From NCBI GenBank assembly GCA_023251335.1, contig JAHEZA010000098.1, positions 1-7,570 of the forward strand: a stretch of DNA of 7,570 nt, written 5' to 3'. The DNA comes from Chitinophagaceae bacterium. GTDB lineage: Bacteria; Bacteroidota; Bacteroidia; Chitinophagales; Chitinophagaceae. The translations under genes and the position numbers were made by a program. Position 1 is the first letter of the stretch, and each line of letters begins with the position of its first letter. Of this stretch, positions 5,735 to 7,570 are shown in pieces. The notes below the pieces were generated by a model. The model ran no database searches. It saw nothing but the letters and a program-made list of their open reading frames with translations, and was not told the origin of the DNA.

Positions 5735-6412
5735 TTAATCCTTCTTTGAATACATCTGCACGAATTCTTCCACACTGATGGCGTCTTCTACCTTAAAATT
5801 TCCAATTCTTGTTCTGCGCAATTGGCTAAGATAACCGCCGCACCCGAGTGAAGCTCCAAAATCATTTGCCAAACTTCGTATATACGTTCCTGTTGTGCAT
5901 ACTACCCTAAATGAAATTACGGGCAGTTCAATGTTTGTAATTTCAAATGCACTAATGGTGATTGCTCTCGGTTCAAGTATTACTTCTTTTCCTTTTCTTG
6001 CCAGGAGATAAACAGGCTTTCCTTTTTGTTTAATGGCAGAATGTATCGGAGGTATTTGCCATATTTCCCCGGTAAATTGTTTTGTTGTTTCTCTTATGGT
6101 TTCTTCTGTAATTCCATCTAACGATTTAAAATTTCCTGGTGCACTTTCCAAATCATACGTTGGTGTAATAGCCCCCAAAGTTATTGTTCCTGTATATTCC
6201 TTTTCCTGCGCCATATACTCATTTATCTTTTTGGTAAACTTTCCCGTACAAACTATTAAAAGACCTGTGGCCAATGGATCCAGCGTACCGGCATGTCCAA
6301 CTTTCTTAATTTTTATAACATTCCGTATTTTTCTGACTACATCAAATGATGTCCATTCCAGGGGTTTATCAAAAAGTAAAACCCTTCCTTCTTCAAATGT
6401 ATTTTCAATCAT
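5735..6412 (-). CDS. truB: tRNA pseudouridine(55) synthase TruB
   Basis: The 225-residue protein isomerises U55 in the T-psi-C loop of most tRNAs. The opening GRVLLFDKPLEWTSFDVVRKIR (9-30) and the catalytic motif GHAGTLDPLATGLLIVCTG (39-57) with Asp45 as nucleophile are textbook TruB. So are EYTGTITLGAITPTYDLES (72-90), the IPPIHSAIKQKGKPVYLLAR segment (120-139) and GTYIRSLANDFG (175-186). The protein stops after GNFKVEDAISVEEFVQMYSKKD, so it lacks the C-terminal PUA domain of the E. coli enzyme; short forms like this are normal in Bacteroidota. It follows the DUF58 gene on the same strand after 72 bases that hold a structured element, and no clear promoter of its own is seen, so it may be cotranscribed. 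It is convergent with the T9SS gene. Confidence 0.97.
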   Translation of the reverse strand: MIENTFEEGRVLLFDKPLEWTSFDVVRKIRNVIKIKKVGHAGTLDPLATGLLIVCTGKFTKKINEYMAQEKEYTGTITLGAITPTYDLESAPGNFKSLDGITEETIRETTKQFTGEIWQIPPIHSAIKQKGKPVYLLARKGKEVILEPRAITISAFEITNIELPVISFRVVCTTGTYIRSLANDFGASLGCGGYLSQLRRTRIGNFKVEDAISVEEFVQMYSKKD

Positions 6413-6430
6413 TATTGATAATTATTGCTT

Positions 6431-6484
6431 TCGTAGGGTACGGTTTTCCCGTATCCTCAATCAGGGCAGTGGTGCCCCCTACGA
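6431..6484. repeat. Three-way-junction palindromic element (REP-like), between DUF58 gene and truB
   Basis: The outer arms TCGTAGG (6431-6437) and CCTACGA (6478-6484) pair over 7 bases. Inside are two perfect hairpins: TACGG (6439-6443) with CCGTA (6449-6453) around loop TTTTC, and GGGCA (6464-6468) with TGCCC (6473-6477) around loop GTGG. The first can instead extend to 8 pairs (6436-6443 with 6449-6456) with one G-T wobble. The element abuts the DUF58 stop codon, is G+C-rich against an A/T-rich background, and has no T tract on either side as a terminator would. It resembles the repetitive extragenic palindromes spread in bacteria by REP-associated transposases, but no second copy lies in this window. 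A structured mRNA element in the DUF58-truB transcript is the alternative. Confidence 0.6.
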
Positions 6485-7570
6485 TCAAATTGCCTGCCGT
6501 GCTTTCAATTCCAAATATTTATTAATCGAGTTTACTGTAAGGTTCTTCGGCGAAGATAGGATGGAAAGAATTCCGTATTTGGAAAGTTCTTTGGCAATAA
6601 TCCTTTTTTCAAAAGAAAATTTTTCAGCAATCGTTTTTATATAAACTTCTTCCACCGTTTCTGCACGGGAATTGGTCAATTGATCCAACTCTGAATTTTC
6701 GAAAAAGACAACTAATAATAAATGATTCTTTGCAAGAAGCCGTAAATAATCCAACTGCCGGTTTAGCCCCGAAAGTGATTCGAAATTGGTAAACAAAATG
6801 AGCAGGCTGCGGTGTTTAATTTTGCTTCTTATTTGTCCATAAAGCATTTCAAAATCGCTTTCTAAAAAATCAGTTTTCTGTTTGTAAAGTAGTTGTAAAA
6901 TATGTTCAGCCTGTGATGGCTTTCTGTCAGCAGATAAAATATTTCCAGGCTCATTTGAAAAAGTGATCACGCCTACCCTGTCCTGTTTTTTTAAGCAAAC
7001 ATTGCTTAATACAAGGCAACTGTTAATAGCATAGTCCAACAAAGTCATTCCGTCAAAAGGCATCTTCATCAGCCGGCCTTTATCTATAATGCAATACACC
7101 TGTTGTGACCTTTCTTCCATAAAATTATTTACCATCAGGCTGCCCTTTCGCGCAGATGCTTTCCAGTTCAACGTTCGCATATCATCACCGGATACATATT
7201 CTTTAATCTGTTCAAACTCCATGCTCTGGCCTATCTTGCGAATCTTTTGATTGCCATTCTCCAGTTGTAGTGTGGTACCGGAAAATAGTCGGTAGTTATG
7301 TAATTGCATAAATGCAGGATACACAGGAATAACCTGGCCCGCTTCTGTCGTAAATCTTCTTGCTATGAATCGAAGTGGTGTAGATACAAATAAATGAATA
7401 TTTCCAAAATAATATTCTCCCCTTTGTAATGGCGTTAAATACCAATGAATTTTTTTTTGCTGACGCGGTTTTAGCGCTAATCTTCTTTTCCAGTTCCTTA
7501 TTTGTAATTGCACTGGCAATTCATCAATTACCTCCGCAGACACCGGGAATTTAAATTCACTTTTGACAGT
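6485..7570 (-). CDS. DUF58 domain-containing protein (5' end beyond window)
   Basis: 361 residues are visible, and the frame stays open to the window edge. The GTG at 7543 is not the true start, because the codons before it (TVKSEFKFPV) continue smoothly into SAEVIDELPVQLQIRN. Typical DUF58 parts follow: LTPLQRGEYYFGNIHLFVSTPLRFI (about 46-69), the signature EFEQIKEYVSGDDMRTLNWKASARKGSLMV (about 118-147), NFMEERSQQVY (149-159), and IIDKGRLM (161-168) at the first strand of a VWA-like fold, here without the full DxSxS metal site. GVITFSNEPGNI (about 200-211) is the next VWA strand. DUF58 proteins usually have N-terminal membrane segments, expected here outside the window, and are commonly encoded beside MoxR-type AAA+ ATPases as envelope or stress-related assemblies. 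Here the downstream gene is truB instead. Confidence 0.88.
   Translation of the reverse strand, partial: TVKSEFKFPVSAEVIDELPVQLQIRNWKRRLALKPRQQKKIHWYLTPLQRGEYYFGNIHLFVSTPLRFIARRFTTEAGQVIPVYPAFMQLHNYRLFSGTTLQLENGNQKIRKIGQSMEFEQIKEYVSGDDMRTLNWKASARKGSLMVNNFMEERSQQVYCIIDKGRLMKMPFDGMTLLDYAINSCLVLSNVCLKKQDRVGVITFSNEPGNILSADRKPSQAEHILQLLYKQKTDFLESDFEMLYGQIRSKIKHRSLLILFTNFESLSGLNRQLDYLRLLAKNHLLLVVFFENSELDQLTNSRAETVEEVYIKTIAEKFSFEKRIIAKELSKYGILSILSSPKNLTVNSINKYLELKARQAI

Noticed and set aside
6033..6644. Plus-strand open frame of 203 codons across truB and the DUF58 end.
   Set aside because: It is antisense to a clear truB, crosses the palindromic element and has no recognisable domain.
6485..7543. 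Complete 352-residue DUF58 protein starting at GTG 7543.
   Set aside because: The frame stays open to the window end and the upstream codons continue the domain, so the gene is partial rather than starting here.

Overview
The window looks like chromosome of a Bacteroidota bacterium, plausibly Chitinophagaceae or a related sphingobacterial lineage; genus cannot be read from it. The grounds are a secreted protein ending in a type A sorting domain of the type IX secretion system, starts preceded by A/T-rich leaders without a Shine-Dalgarno sequence, promoter elements of the TAnnTTTG type, and an overall composition of roughly 35-40% G+C.

Left part (1-3572, minus strand): seven small single-domain genes in one direction with gaps of 20-41 bases and one 4-base ATGA overlap, best read as one operon. 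In transcription order they encode a GyrI-like effector-binding protein, a VOC (glyoxalase-fold) protein, a RibD-C/dihydrofolate-reductase-like protein, an AHSA1/SRPBCC protein, a DUF1569 (DinB-like) protein, a DinB-family protein, and a DUF899 thioredoxin-like protein cut by the window edge. These folds recur in detoxification, resistance and small-molecule binding, but no member has a function that can be assigned from sequence.

Middle (3573-4683): a 130-base divergent promoter region separates this operon from a plus-strand GlxA-type AraC regulator (DJ-1/PfpI domain plus AraC helix-turn-helix). The region holds one TAnnTTTG element for each direction, an interrupted inverted repeat and three TTGCSAC-like copies. 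The simplest reading is that the regulator controls the operon and itself, perhaps in response to a compound that the operon proteins bind or modify.

Right part (4684-7570): a small T9SS-exported protein on the plus strand, then two minus-strand genes, a DUF58 protein (entering from beyond the right edge) followed by truB for tRNA pseudouridine 55. A 54-base element able to fold into a three-way junction lies between them, abutting the DUF58 stop codon. The 138-base gap at 4684-4821 and the 190-base convergent gap at 5545-5734 hold no gene and no convincing terminator. No rRNA, tRNA, CRISPR array, insertion sequence or phage gene was seen.
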